In this document: positions 42,299-50,779 of the stretch, piece by piece
How positions within the stretch are numbered: the first letter of the stretch is position 1
How the letters are laid out: each line of letters starts with the position of its first letter
Source: CALDTK01 sp965215215
GTDB lineage: Bacteria > Bacteroidota > Bacteroidia > Chitinophagales > Saprospiraceae
Direction: 5' to 3'
Length of the DNA: 64,000 bases
Assembly (NCBI GenBank): GCA_965215215.1
Contig: OZ244043.1
Location: forward strand, 1,550,001-1,614,000
Notes under the pieces: generated by a model
The model's input: only the letters and a program-made list of their open reading frames with translations
Told to the model about the DNA's origin: nothing
Database searches by the model: none
Made by a program: the position numbers and the translations under genes

Positions 42299-42553
42299 TC
42301 AATTTTTACGCGCGGCGTGCTTGCGCATATCCTTCGGGAAAAGGTTGCTCTTCCCCTTGCGTTTGCTGAGCTTCCCCTTCTTGTTCACGCCCGTTTGAGC
42401 CTGATCGCTGGCGGGGCACCCGGAGCCGCGATGGCACGCGGGGGTACTTAAAAGGAAGAAAAATATAGAAAATACACCCAAATAAGGGGCGATTGGACGC
42501 CAAAAACACCCGAAACGCTTGGATTTACGGCGACTTGGCTTACGTTGCATCAC
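42299..42553 (-). CDS. tiny basic lipoprotein
   Basis: An 84-residue protein. The N-terminus is Lys/Arg-rich, a hydrophobic stretch (PYLGVFSIFFFLLSTPAC) ends in a lipobox-like Cys, and the tail is strongly basic (KKGKLSKRKGKSNLFPKDMRK). Read from the Cys, the mature protein would be about 45 residues, like small Bacteroidota lipoproteins with a Cys-Pro and a Lys-rich tail. It is oddly AT-rich at its 5' end. I cannot name a function. It shares a divergent 120-bp spacer with the HU gene. A start a codon later (42550) is equally possible. Confidence 0.55.
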   Translation of the reverse strand: MMQRKPSRRKSKRFGCFWRPIAPYLGVFSIFFFLLSTPACHRGSGCPASDQAQTGVNKKGKLSKRKGKSNLFPKDMRKHAARKN

Positions 42554-42676
42554 ATCTTACGTCTGATCACAATCTAATTATCCCTTTCCGAACAGACAAA
42601 AATTGGCCCAATCGGCTCAATTTGGTAAAGTAAGACGCACCGCTAAATTTGACCACGTTCTAAACTTAACCGAACA

Positions 42677-42949
42677 ATGAATAAAGGAGACCTCGTAGCT
42701 AAGATTGCCGAGAAGGCGGATCTTTCGAAAGCACAAGCACAAGACGCTCTCAATGCCGCCCTCGACACGATCGGCGAAGCACTCAAGGGTGAAGACAAGG
42801 TGACCCTCATTGGGTTCGGTACGTTCTCGATCAACCACCGCGCCGCCCGCGAGGGCCGCAATCCGCAAACCGGCAAAACGATTCAGATCGCCGCTAAGAA
42901 CCAGGTTAAGTTCAAGCCCGGTAAGGAGCTCGCCGATAGTGTGAATTAA
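42677..42949 (+). CDS. HU family DNA-binding protein
   Basis: Nucleoid protein, 90 residues, full length. Opening MNKGDLVAKIAEKADLSKAQAQDALNAAL, core VTLIGFGTFSINHRAAREGRNPQTGKTI with the DNA-intercalating arm (GRNPQTGK), end KFKPGKELADSVN. Homodimers bend DNA. No Shine-Dalgarno; the upstream region has two TAAAnnT-like tracts. A clear hairpin terminator follows. Confidence 0.96.
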   Translation: MNKGDLVAKIAEKADLSKAQAQDALNAALDTIGEALKGEDKVTLIGFGTFSINHRAAREGRNPQTGKTIQIAAKNQVKFKPGKELADSVN

Positions 42950-42993
42950 GCGCCACGGAGTGCTTGCGCACGACCTACGTCTTACGCGCTTGT

Positions 42994-43033
42994 AGAGGGG
43001 TAGTACCTAAGCTTCGGCCGGTGCTACCCCTCT
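42994..43033 (+). terminator. hairpin terminator of the HU gene
   Basis: AGAGGGGTAGTACC (42994-43007) pairs with 43020-43033 (14 bp with one G-T) around a 12-nt loop, followed by CTGT. Confidence 0.75.
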
Positions 43034-43134
43034 CTGTACGCGGAGACCGCGAACCCACGCCATCCGGGCGACTTTCACTTTATAAGGGCGCAAAGACTGC
43101 GATCGCGTAGTTTGCCCGGTAAGATTCTACCCTT

Positions 43135-43977
43135 ATGGCAGACGTAGCTGAGCTCAAACGCATTGCATCCCAAGTTCGACGCGACATCATCCGCGAGGTC
43201 CACGGCATCGGCACCGGCCACCCCGGCGGGTCGCTCGGGTGTACGGACCTGCTCGTAGCGCTCTACTTCGACGTAATGAAGCACGACCCGGGCTTTAACA
43301 TGGACGGGAAAGGCGAGGATGTCTTTATCCTCTCCAACGGGCACATCTCGCCGCTCTTCTACAGCGTACTCGCTCGGGCCGGCTACTTCCCCATCGAGGA
43401 GCTCGATTCGTTCCGTAAGATGGGGTCGCGCCTACAGGGCCACCCGACCACGCACGAGGGGTTGCCCGGCGTGCGCGTGGCCACCGGCTCGCTCGGTCAG
43501 GGCATCAGCGTGGCCGCCGGGATGGCCGCCGCCAAAAAGGTAGACGGCGACGACCGCTGGGTGTTCTGCCTCACCGGCGACGGCGAGCAGCAGGAGGGTC
43601 AGGTGTGGGAGGCGGCGCTGTTTGCCCACCACTACAAGCTCGACAACTTCGTGGTGATCGCCGACCGCAACTACCAACAGATCGACGGCCCGACCGAAAA
43701 GGTGATGGACCTCGGCAGCCTCAAAGACAAGTGGGCGGCCTTCGGTTGGCGCACCATGGCGATGAACGGCAACGACATGTCGGAGGTACGCAACGTGCTC
43801 AAGCAAGCCAAAGCGCAGCAGGGTGCCGGTCAGCCCATCTTCATCGAGATGACGACCGTGATGGGCTCGGGCGTCGACTTCATGGAAGGTACCCACGCCT
43901 GGCACGGCAAGGCGCCCAACGACGAGCAGAGCGAGCGCGCCCTCGCGCAACTCGAGGAAACGCTGGGCGATTACTAG
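43135..43977 (+). CDS. transketolase, N-terminal subunit
   Basis: ThDP-binding half of a split transketolase (pentose phosphate pathway). The 280 residues match the TK N-terminal domain: GHPGGSLGCTDLL, GHISPLFYSVLAR, GVRVATGSLGQGISVA and the ThDP/Mg motif GDGEQQEGQVWEAALFA...NYQQIDG. The C-terminal half is encoded 73 bp downstream, and together they form the enzyme, as in many Bacteroidota and archaea. A TTCTACCCTT box sits just before the ATG. Confidence 0.96.
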   Translation: MADVAELKRIASQVRRDIIREVHGIGTGHPGGSLGCTDLLVALYFDVMKHDPGFNMDGKGEDVFILSNGHISPLFYSVLARAGYFPIEELDSFRKMGSRLQGHPTTHEGLPGVRVATGSLGQGISVAAGMAAAKKVDGDDRWVFCLTGDGEQQEGQVWEAALFAHHYKLDNFVVIADRNYQQIDGPTEKVMDLGSLKDKWAAFGWRTMAMNGNDMSEVRNVLKQAKAQQGAGQPIFIEMTTVMGSGVDFMEGTHAWHGKAPNDEQSERALAQLEETLGDY

Positions 43978-44050
43978 TCCGCAACGCACCCCGCCCCCCC
44001 ATTTCCACCCGTCAGTCACCCCTCAGCAGCACTTCCGTAAAACGCACCAC

Positions 44051-45031
44051 ATGTCTACGACCACCGAAACACAAACCGTATTTCCAAAATTCCCGGTCAC
44101 CGGCAAGAAGGCCACCCGCGACGGTTTCGGCGCCGGGCTCGCGGCCGTTGGGGCGGCCAACGAAAAGGTAGTCGCGCTCTGCGCCGATCTGGTGGGCTCG
44201 CTCAAGATGGAAGCTTTCATCGAGGCTTCACCGAAGCGCTTTTTTCAAATGGGGATATCGGAAGCCAACATGATGGGCGTAGCCGCCGGCCTCGCCACGG
44301 CGGGGCACATCCCCTACACCGGTACCTTCGCCAACTTTTCGACGGGCCGGGTCTACGATCAAATCCGCCAGTCGATCGCCTACTCGAACAAGAACGTGAA
44401 AATCTGCGCGAGCCACGCCGGCCTGACGTTAGGGGAGGACGGAGCCACCCACCAGATCCTGGAGGACATCGGGTTGATGAAGATGCTGCCCGGGATGACG
44501 GTGGTCAATCCCTGCGATTACAACCAGACCAAGCAGGCGACCATCGCGATCGCCGATCACGAAGGCCCGGTCTACCTCCGCTTCGGACGGCCGAACTGGC
44601 CGGTGGTCATGCCGGAGGATTTCGAGTTCGAGATCGGCAAGGGGATTTTGATGAAGGAGGGTACCGACGTATCCGTGTTTGCGACCGGGCATATGGTGTG
44701 GCAAGCGATGGATGCGATCGAGCAGCTGGAGAGCGAGGGCGTCTCCTGCGAGCTCGTCAACCTCCACACCATCAAGCCGCTCGACGAGCGGATCATCCTC
44801 GATTCGGTGGGTAAAACCGGCCGCGCCGTTACCTGCGAGGAGCACAACCGCATCGGCGGCCTCGGCGATGCGGTAGCCCAGGTGCTGGCCCGCAATCTCC
44901 CGAGCCCACAGGAGTACGTAGCCGTCGACGACAGTTTCGGCGAAAGCGGCAAGCCCGAGGAGCTGCTCGAGAAGTACGGACTGAGCCCGAAAGACGTAGC
45001 GAAGGCCGTGCACCGCGTGCTGAAGCGCTAG
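44051..45031 (+). CDS. transketolase, C-terminal subunit
   Basis: Second half of the split transketolase, 326 residues: the pyrimidine-binding domain (ALCADLVGSLKMEAFIE, GISEANMMGVAAGLA, LTLGEDGATHQILEDI) and the C-terminal TK domain (VSVFATGHMVWQAMDAIEQL, NLHTIKPLDERI, EEHNRIGGLGDAVAQVLA). Same strand and 73 bp behind the first half. The product, with its partner, moves two-carbon ketol units between sugars. Confidence 0.96.
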   Translation: MSTTTETQTVFPKFPVTGKKATRDGFGAGLAAVGAANEKVVALCADLVGSLKMEAFIEASPKRFFQMGISEANMMGVAAGLATAGHIPYTGTFANFSTGRVYDQIRQSIAYSNKNVKICASHAGLTLGEDGATHQILEDIGLMKMLPGMTVVNPCDYNQTKQATIAIADHEGPVYLRFGRPNWPVVMPEDFEFEIGKGILMKEGTDVSVFATGHMVWQAMDAIEQLESEGVSCELVNLHTIKPLDERIILDSVGKTGRAVTCEEHNRIGGLGDAVAQVLARNLPSPQEYVAVDDSFGESGKPEELLEKYGLSPKDVAKAVHRVLKR

Positions 45032-45044
45032 TACAACCAGGGCC

Positions 45045-45053
45045 TACCTTTTG
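45045..45053 (+). promoter_or_regulatory. -7-like box upstream of the PLP gene
   Basis: TACCTTTTG; a second, TAAAGTTTG, lies at 45072-45080, 6 nt before the ATG at 45087. Confidence 0.4.
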
Positions 45054-45086
45054 GCGTATACCACACTCGCCTAAAGTTTGCCCGCT

Positions 45087-46280
45087 ATGAAATTCGCCAC
45101 CAAGGTCATCCACGCCGGCATCGAGCCCGATCCTACGACGGGCGCGGTGATGACGCCTATCTACCAGACATCCACTTACGCCCAGGAGGCACCGGGTAAG
45201 CACAAGGGGTACGAGTACGCGCGCGGCGACAACCCCACGCGGAACGTGCTGCAGGCAAACCTCGCGGCGCTCGAAAGCGGTAAATACGGCATCGCGTTCG
45301 CCAGTGGGCTCGCCGCACTCGACGCGGTGCTCCGGATGCTCGAGCCCGGTGACGAGGTAATCGCCACCAACGATCTGTACGGCGGCAGCTACCGGCTGAT
45401 GGTGCGCCAGTACCAGCGCTACGGCATCAAATTCACGTTCGTCCCCCTGTCCGAGTCCGAGGAGTTGGGTGAGATGGTTAACGACAAGACGAAGTTGGTC
45501 TGGCTCGAGACGCCGACCAACCCGATGCTCACCCTCATCGACATTCGAGCCGCCGTGGATGCGGTGGGCGGTCGTGCGATCGTGGCGGTCGACAATACGT
45601 TTGCGAGCCCTTACCTCCAGCGGCCGCTCGAGCTCGGTGCCGACATCGTGTTGCACTCGGCTACCAAGTACCTCGGAGGCCACTCCGACGTGATCCTCGG
45701 AGCGGTAGTCGTTAACGACGAGAAGCTCTACGAACACTTTCACTTCGTCCAGAACGCCGTGGGCGCCGTGCCCGGCCCGCAGGATTCTTTCTTGGTCCTA
45801 CGGGGTATTAAAACCCTGCACTTACGGGCGGAGCGCTCGAGCGAGAACGCACTGCGTATTGCCGGATTCTTAGAGCAGCACGACAAGGTGCGCAACGTGT
45901 ATTACCCGGGCCTGAAGAGTCACCCCCAACACGAGCTGGCCGAACGCCAGATGCGCCACGGCGGCGGGATGGTGAGCTTCGACCTCCACACCGATACGCT
46001 CGACTACGCGACGGCCGCGCTCGCCAATACAAAGTTGTTCATCCTGGCGGAGAGCTTGGGTGGGGTCGAGAGTCTGATCGGCCACCCGGCATCGATGACC
46101 CACGCGAGTATTCCGCGGGAGCAGCGTTTGGCGGTCGGGCTTACCGATTCACTGATTCGCCTGAGTGTGGGCGTCGAGGACGTCGAGGATTTGATCGCTG
46201 ACCTAGACCAAGCCTTGCAGCAGCTCGGGTCGGTCGGTCAGGTGGCGGCGAACGAGGTCGCCGTCGGAGCTGTCGTTTGA
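45087..46280 (+). CDS. cystathionine gamma-synthase/lyase (Cys/Met PLP enzyme)
   Basis: A 397-residue trans-sulfuration-type PLP enzyme: FATKVIHAGIEPDPTTGAVMTPIYQTST at the N-terminus, YEYARGDNPTRN, SGLAALDAVLRML, DNTFASPYLQRPLELGADIVLHSATKYLGGHSD with the PLP lysine in SATKYLGGH, and SLGGVESLIGHPASMTHASIP. Such proteins make or cleave cystathionine, and the exact reaction cannot be read from sequence. The ATG 45087 fits homology; a TTG three codons earlier is an alternative. A strong terminator follows. Confidence 0.94.
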   Translation: MKFATKVIHAGIEPDPTTGAVMTPIYQTSTYAQEAPGKHKGYEYARGDNPTRNVLQANLAALESGKYGIAFASGLAALDAVLRMLEPGDEVIATNDLYGGSYRLMVRQYQRYGIKFTFVPLSESEELGEMVNDKTKLVWLETPTNPMLTLIDIRAAVDAVGGRAIVAVDNTFASPYLQRPLELGADIVLHSATKYLGGHSDVILGAVVVNDEKLYEHFHFVQNAVGAVPGPQDSFLVLRGIKTLHLRAERSSENALRIAGFLEQHDKVRNVYYPGLKSHPQHELAERQMRHGGGMVSFDLHTDTLDYATAALANTKLFILAESLGGVESLIGHPASMTHASIPREQRLAVGLTDSLIRLSVGVEDVEDLIADLDQALQQLGSVGQVAANEVAVGAVV

Positions 46281-46298
46281 GCGTCTGAACAGACGCTC
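46279..46298 (+). other. small hairpin at the stop of the PLP gene
   Basis: GAGCGTCTG (46279-46287) and CAGACGCTC (46290-46298) form a 9-bp stem that includes the TGA. Confidence 0.5.
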
Positions 46299-46306
46299 GA
46301 AGAGAG

Positions 46307-46344
46307 AAGGCCCGGGCTACGCTTCACGTAGCTCGGGCCTTTTC
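46307..46344. terminator. intrinsic terminator between convergent genes
   Basis: AAGGCCCGGGCTACG (46307-46321) pairs with 46327-46341 (15 bp with one G-T), running into TTTT. It ends the PLP gene and probably also the minus-strand T9SS cargo gene. Confidence 0.9.
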
Positions 46345-46363
46345 GTACGGTGTAACCGCGCGA

Positions 46364-47092
46364 TCACTCCACCGAGAGGCGGAGCACCGCACGCTCGCTG
46401 GTTGACGCGTCGACCACCTCGACCAGGTAGATCCCGGACGCGAGGCTTCCGCGCCGGATGTCGTAGCTCGGGCCGGTGCATGTTTCCTCCCGACGCACGA
46501 GCCGGCCGTCCGGTCGAAGCAAGCGGATGCGGTAGGCACCGCCCGATCGCGCGGGGAGCGAGAGCGTAGCGTATTCGCGCATCGGGTTAGGGCCTACGCG
46601 GACTCCCCGTAGCTCGCGTAGTGACCGTACGCTCGAGGTCGTCAGCGTGTCGCAGGTGTTGTACCGGTAGGTGGGGATGGCGTACGTTGCCAAATCGAGT
46701 GGGATCGCCTCTATTCGGTTACCGCTGCCCTCCGTACAGCCCTCTCCGTTCCCGGGCGTCGCGGAAGTAAATTCACTATTCCCGGGCGCTAAGCTGTCGT
46801 CGTCGTAGGCGTTGATCACGTACTTGAACTGGATCGTCCTCGTCACAACGGGAAGGGTGACGTTATAAATGGAGTCGCCGTCCGGATCCGTCATAATGTT
46901 GACGTTGCTCGGGTCTCTCGGCGTGAATGGGTCGGCCTGAAGACTGCCAGCGATGCGGAGGGTGTCGGTCGGGGCGTCGAATTCGGCCACCCCGCTCATG
47001 TCGACGGCGAACGTGACATCCGTAGGGTCCTGGGCGGCAAGAATGCCAGTAGCGAAAATGGAGGGGAGAAGGAGTGCAAGTGCCGACTTCAT
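46364..47092 (-). CDS. T9SS type A sorting domain protein
   Basis: A 242-residue secreted protein. Signal peptide (1-19), then a beta-sandwich reminiscent of starch-binding-like CBMs (VTFAVDMSGVAEFDAPTDTLRIAGSLQADPF, then VTRTIQFKYVINAYDDDSLAPGN), and a type A sorting domain at about 162-242 (VRVGPNPMREYATLSLPA to GIYLVEVVDASTSERAVLRLSV). One small domain with a sorting signal may be a binding or adhesion module. The spacer upstream (47093-47407) shows no gene. Confidence 0.85.
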   Translation of the reverse strand: MKSALALLLPSIFATGILAAQDPTDVTFAVDMSGVAEFDAPTDTLRIAGSLQADPFTPRDPSNVNIMTDPDGDSIYNVTLPVVTRTIQFKYVINAYDDDSLAPGNSEFTSATPGNGEGCTEGSGNRIEAIPLDLATYAIPTYRYNTCDTLTTSSVRSLRELRGVRVGPNPMREYATLSLPARSGGAYRIRLLRPDGRLVRREETCTGPSYDIRRGSLASGIYLVEVVDASTSERAVLRLSVE

Positions 47093-47407
47093 GGGTGTAT
47101 TTAAAGCGTATGTATGCTCACAGCGAAGCCAAAGTAATTCACCGGCGATACGCGGGGTGTCGGCCGCTGGATCGAATCCGACCGCGCCGGTCGTGCCGAC
47201 GGTAAACGTGAGCTTAGGTGAAGTCGCGCGCGGCAGTTACGCTAATGGCAAAACGTGAGAAGCAAGAAGGCGTGAACGTTGATCGCGCGGGGCGATTCGG
47301 GGGATGAGGTGGGGGTGGATCAGGTAGCTATCCCCCGCGGACTCGTACGCCACAAAAACGGATTTCTCTAGCGGTCGACGGTCCATTTTACCCCCTCCAG
47401 GTAGCGC
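47093..47407. other. intergenic region
   Basis: About 315 bp between two minus-strand genes. I saw no coding sequence or clear hairpin terminator. A mini-hairpin-like GTTTTGCCATTAGC lies near 47241-47254 but its loop is not GNRA. Confidence 0.5.
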
Positions 47408-49936
47408 TCACAGCCTCCCTAACCGAGCGTCGTCCTCCGTGCGACTCACCGCCTCGAACCGCTCCAGTCCGCACTTCAAGAACGCCTCGTACTCGGCTAC
47501 GTCCGGCGTGTACGGCACCGGTTGATTGAGGACTTCGCCCCCGGGTGACACCAGTACGTAGTAAGGTTGCGAATTGCGGTCGAAGGTGCGCGCCTGAAAA
47601 TCGGCCCACTTGTTGCCCACCGTACGCAGCTTGCGACCGGAGTAGTCGCTCACGAAAGGCTCGGCGAGCTCCTCGCGGTCGTCCACGTAGAGGCTCACGA
47701 GTACGTAGTCGTCGCGGAGCTTCTCGTACACGCCCGGCTGGCCCCACACGTTGTCTTCCATGCGGCGGCAATTCACGCAGCCGTAGCCGGTAAAGTCGAT
47801 CAGTACGGGCTTACCCACCGTTTTAGCGTAAGCGAGGCCCGCCCCGAGGTCTTTGAAGCAGTCGATGTTCTGCGGGCAATCCTTCGGGTAGATGTAGCTG
47901 TGGCCGGCCGGCGGCGCCACGCCGGAAAGGAGGTTGGGGGTAACGAAGGTCTCGGAGCGTTCGCTATAGCGAAAACCGGCGCCCAAGTACACGGCCAGCG
48001 CGCAGGCGACTACGCCGAGGCCGAGCGATACCTTGCCCACCTCGTGCGCCGTGGTGTGACGCTCGTGCGGGGTGCGGAGGTAGCCGAAGTAGTAGGCCGC
48101 TAGGCCGAGCGCGCACAGTACCCAGGCGCCCACAAAAACTTCGTAGGGGAGGAACTTCCACCCCATGGTGAGATCGGCGATCGAGAAAAACTTGAGTGCT
48201 AGGGCCAGCTCCACGAAGCCGAGGGTCACCTTGACCACGTTCATCCATCCCCCCGATTTGGGCAGGGCCTTGAGCCAGGTAGGGAAGGCCGCGAAGAGGG
48301 TAAAGGGCAGGGCGAGCGCTGTCGCAAAACCGAGCATGCCCAGGAGCGGGGCTACGGGGATGCGGCCGAAGAGCGTGGCGCCACCGCCGGTAGCCGTCTG
48401 TACGAGCAGGGTGCCGATGATCGGACCGGTACACGAGAAGCTGACCAGCGAAAGCGTGAAGGCCATGAAGAAGATGCCCAGCAGGCCACCTTGGTCAGCC
48501 GCCCGGTCGGTCCGGTTGGCCCAGGAGCTCGGCAGTTGGATTTCGAAGAAACCGAAAAAGCTGAGCGCAAAAACGACGAAGAGTACGCCGAAGCCGATGT
48601 TGAACCAGGCGTTGGTACTTAGCAGGTTGAGGGCATCCGCCCCGAAGGCGGCCGTGATGGCCAGGCCGAGCGTAACGTAGATGACGATGATGCTGAGCCC
48701 GTAGAGTCCGGCCCGGCGCAAACCGCGACCGCGCGTACTCGACGGCGAGGTGAAAAAGCTTACCGTGAGCGGCACCATCGGGAACACGCAGGGGGTAAGC
48801 AGCGCGAGCAGCCCGCCCCCGAAGCCGAGCAGGAAGATGAGCCCGAGGCTGTCGCGATCGCTCACGTCGTTGGCGGCCGCTTCGATCCCGCAGGTGGTGG
48901 CGCTGCCGGATTGGTCGATGCTAAACTGACTGAGTGCATCGCCGCCGGTAACGATCGGAGCCGGAGCATCCTCCCCGGACTCGCCCGCAGCGAGCCGTTC
49001 GTAGGTGTCGAAGTCGATGCTTCCGGCCAACCCTTCGGCAGGTCGGAAACGGAAAGCCACCTCCGACGGGGGCAAACACTGCGTATCGTCGCAGGTCATA
49101 AACTCCAAGTAACCAACGATGTCCGCCCCCGCATCCCGCACGAGTACGTCCTGGGTGAAGACGGCCTGCGGCGCGAGGTACTTCGTGACATCCACCCCGA
49201 ACACCGGGTCGAACCCGCTTTTACGTTTACCCGCTTCGGTAACGCCGTCGAGCAGCTCGAATCCGGCGGTTTCCGTGAAGAAAAAGGTGGTGGGTACGGG
49301 GCCGTCCTCGCCTACGTCCTGAGCGTAGAGCATCCACCCGTCCTCGATGTCGGCGACCGCTTCGAGGGCGTAGGTGCTATCGGTGAGGGGTTTGCTCCGA
49401 AACGACCACGTTACCGGCTCTAAGATCTGCGAGGATTGGTCGGTGACGGCAAGCTCGCTCTGCCCCGGAGCGGGGGACGTCTCGGCGGCAACCGGTCCGA
49501 ACCTAAAGTCAACGTCGGTCGGCGGCAAGCACTGCTCGTCGTCGCAGGTCATGAAGGTGAGGTAGCCCGTCACGGGGGCTTCGCCCGCGAACTTCACCGG
49601 TTGCCGGATTTCGAACTCGTGCTCGAACTTCACGACCCGCATGTCGAAGAGCTCGTCGAAGCCCTCGTGGCGATCGCCGGTTTCGGTGGCCTTACCGAGC
49701 AGCTCGACCTGCGCCGGGTTTTCGTAGGTGACCGAAGTGGCTACCGGCCCGTCCTCGCTCTCGAGGTACTGCGAGTAGACGTTCCACCCCTCCTCGATGG
49801 TGGCGCGGAATACGAGCGCGTCACCGTCTTCCCCCTGCACGGTTTCGAAGGTCCACGATACCGGGTCGAGCACCTGCGCCTCTGCAACGAGGTTGAGCAG
49901 CGCGGCGAAGACGGCTAGGAGGAGGCGGGTGCGCAT
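47408..49936 (-). CDS. dsbD: thiol:disulfide interchange protein DsbD with doubled alpha domain
   Basis: An 842-residue electron carrier from cytoplasmic thioredoxin to the periplasm. Order: signal peptide, two consecutive DsbD-alpha-like beta domains (about 22-155 and 168-303, each with a repeated DEGW/VYSQ and TCDD.QCLPP element), a membrane domain with about eight segments (about 365-620) carrying the CcdA-like Cys in LLTPCVFPMVPLTV and FSCTGPIIGTLL, and a thioredoxin-fold C-terminus with the active CVNC (about 735). The first alpha copy is repeated in the gene upstream. The doubled domain is unusual compared with the single-alpha DsbD of proteobacteria. Copy 47820-47833 of the mini-hairpin lies inside. 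Confidence 0.92.
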   Translation of the reverse strand: MRTRLLLAVFAALLNLVAEAQVLDPVSWTFETVQGEDGDALVFRATIEEGWNVYSQYLESEDGPVATSVTYENPAQVELLGKATETGDRHEGFDELFDMRVVKFEHEFEIRQPVKFAGEAPVTGYLTFMTCDDEQCLPPTDVDFRFGPVAAETSPAPGQSELAVTDQSSQILEPVTWSFRSKPLTDSTYALEAVADIEDGWMLYAQDVGEDGPVPTTFFFTETAGFELLDGVTEAGKRKSGFDPVFGVDVTKYLAPQAVFTQDVLVRDAGADIVGYLEFMTCDDTQCLPPSEVAFRFRPAEGLAGSIDFDTYERLAAGESGEDAPAPIVTGGDALSQFSIDQSGSATTCGIEAAANDVSDRDSLGLIFLLGFGGGLLALLTPCVFPMVPLTVSFFTSPSSTRGRGLRRAGLYGLSIIVIYVTLGLAITAAFGADALNLLSTNAWFNIGFGVLFVVFALSFFGFFEIQLPSSWANRTDRAADQGGLLGIFFMAFTLSLVSFSCTGPIIGTLLVQTATGGGATLFGRIPVAPLLGMLGFATALALPFTLFAAFPTWLKALPKSGGWMNVVKVTLGFVELALALKFFSIADLTMGWKFLPYEVFVGAWVLCALGLAAYYFGYLRTPHERHTTAHEVGKVSLGLGVVACALAVYLGAGFRYSERSETFVTPNLLSGVAPPAGHSYIYPKDCPQNIDCFKDLGAGLAYAKTVGKPVLIDFTGYGCVNCRRMEDNVWGQPGVYEKLRDDYVLVSLYVDDREELAEPFVSDYSGRKLRTVGNKWADFQARTFDRNSQPYYVLVSPGGEVLNQPVPYTPDVAEYEAFLKCGLERFEAVSRTEDDARLGRL
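47820..47833 (+). repeat. GTTTT mini-hairpin, AGC-GTAA-GCG
   Basis: Copy inside dsbD; GC stem with GTAA loop. Confidence 0.6.
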
Positions 49937-49953
49937 GTTCGTCTAGCTTACGA

Positions 49954-50415
49954 TTAACCCCGCGGAACGTTCACCGCGATTGGCACTTCGGAGGGCGGGA
50001 GGCACACCTTCCCGTTGCAGGTCATGAATTCGAGCACGCCGACGATGCGCTTCGTCCCCGCCGGGAGCCCGACCGGTTGGACGATACGGAGCGAGTCTTT
50101 GTAGCTCACGATCTCCATGTCGAACAGGTCGTCGTGCCCGGCGAGCTTAGGTCCGTGCTCGGCCGATCTACCGAGCAGCTCGAGCCCCTCGGTCTCGCTC
50201 AGGTCGATGGAGGTGGGTACCGGACCACCCTCCGCGAGGAACTGACTGTACACGTACCATCCTTCGTCCACTTTGGCATCCGCGTTGAGCACCTGCCGCC
50301 CGGAGTCCTGACCCACCGAAAAGTTCCACGATACGGGGCTAGGGCCACCGAATCCCTGGGCGAAGGTCACGGTCGCCGTCAGGGGAGAGAGAAGCCAGAG
50401 GATCGCGATTCGCAT
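49954..50415 (-). CDS. stand-alone DsbD-alpha-like protein
   Basis: A 153-residue exported protein with a signal peptide (1-19) and a single DsbD-alpha-like domain: PVSWNFSVGQDSG, VDEGWYVYSQFLAEGGPVPTSID, LFDMEIVSYKDSLRI, and VGVLEFMTCNGKVCLPPSEV. The same elements occur twice at the start of DsbD, 17 bp downstream, so this is a third copy of the domain, encoded as a separate gene in the same operon. The paired cysteines in TCNGKVC would be the redox pair. It may accept electrons from the membrane domain and pass them to other periplasmic partners. Confidence 0.88.
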   Translation of the reverse strand: MRIAILWLLSPLTATVTFAQGFGGPSPVSWNFSVGQDSGRQVLNADAKVDEGWYVYSQFLAEGGPVPTSIDLSETEGLELLGRSAEHGPKLAGHDDLFDMEIVSYKDSLRIVQPVGLPAGTKRIVGVLEFMTCNGKVCLPPSEVPIAVNVPRG

Positions 50416-50430
50416 AGGAGGTAAGCGTTT

Positions 50431-50444
50431 GCTTTCGCTAAAAC
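50431..50444 (-). repeat. GTTTT mini-hairpin, AGC-GAAA-GCA
   Basis: Intergenic copy 16 bp before the start of the DsbD-alpha gene. Confidence 0.65.
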
Positions 50445-50616
50445 GTATGACGGGCGGCTAAGGTCGGAGCTTTTTGGCGTTGGGTGACTTTGCGCCCCTT
50501 TGGAGGGGTGAGTGGCGGTTAGGCGGCATGAGGCTGTCGTAGGGCAGCGCATCTTGGTACGACCTCGCCGGCCGAGCGAGCTCCGGCCAGCTGGGGGCTG
50601 GGGCGCTCTATACCCT

Positions 50617-50648
50617 TTCCTGGGGTTAGAGCTTCCTGGGGTAAGAGC
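50617..50648. repeat. 16-bp tandem repeat, two copies
   Basis: Two copies differing at one base, in the dsbD-purQ spacer. Confidence 0.7.
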
Positions 50649-50779
50649 GGCGGTTTGGCTAGACGGGGCTGTCGTGGTGGAAAGCCCCCCCGTTGCGACC
50701 CCACGATAAGGAGCCTGTCTGCACGGCGCCGTTCGGAGCGGGATCCAGAAGGTCCGACTAAGCTCCCCGCCGGTTCCCG

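Larger units (their letters stand above)
50416..50779. other. intergenic region with 16-bp tandem repeat
   Basis: About 360 bp, no gene seen. It contains a mini-hairpin (50431-50444) just upstream of the DsbD-alpha gene, and a two-unit 16-bp tandem repeat (TTCCTGGGGTTAGAGC at 50617-50632 and TTCCTGGGGTAAGAGC at 50633-50648). Confidence 0.5.

Noticed and set aside
46953..47258. Plus-strand open frame across the T9SS cargo start
   Set aside because: Overlaps the signal-peptide coding region antisense; no recognisable domain.
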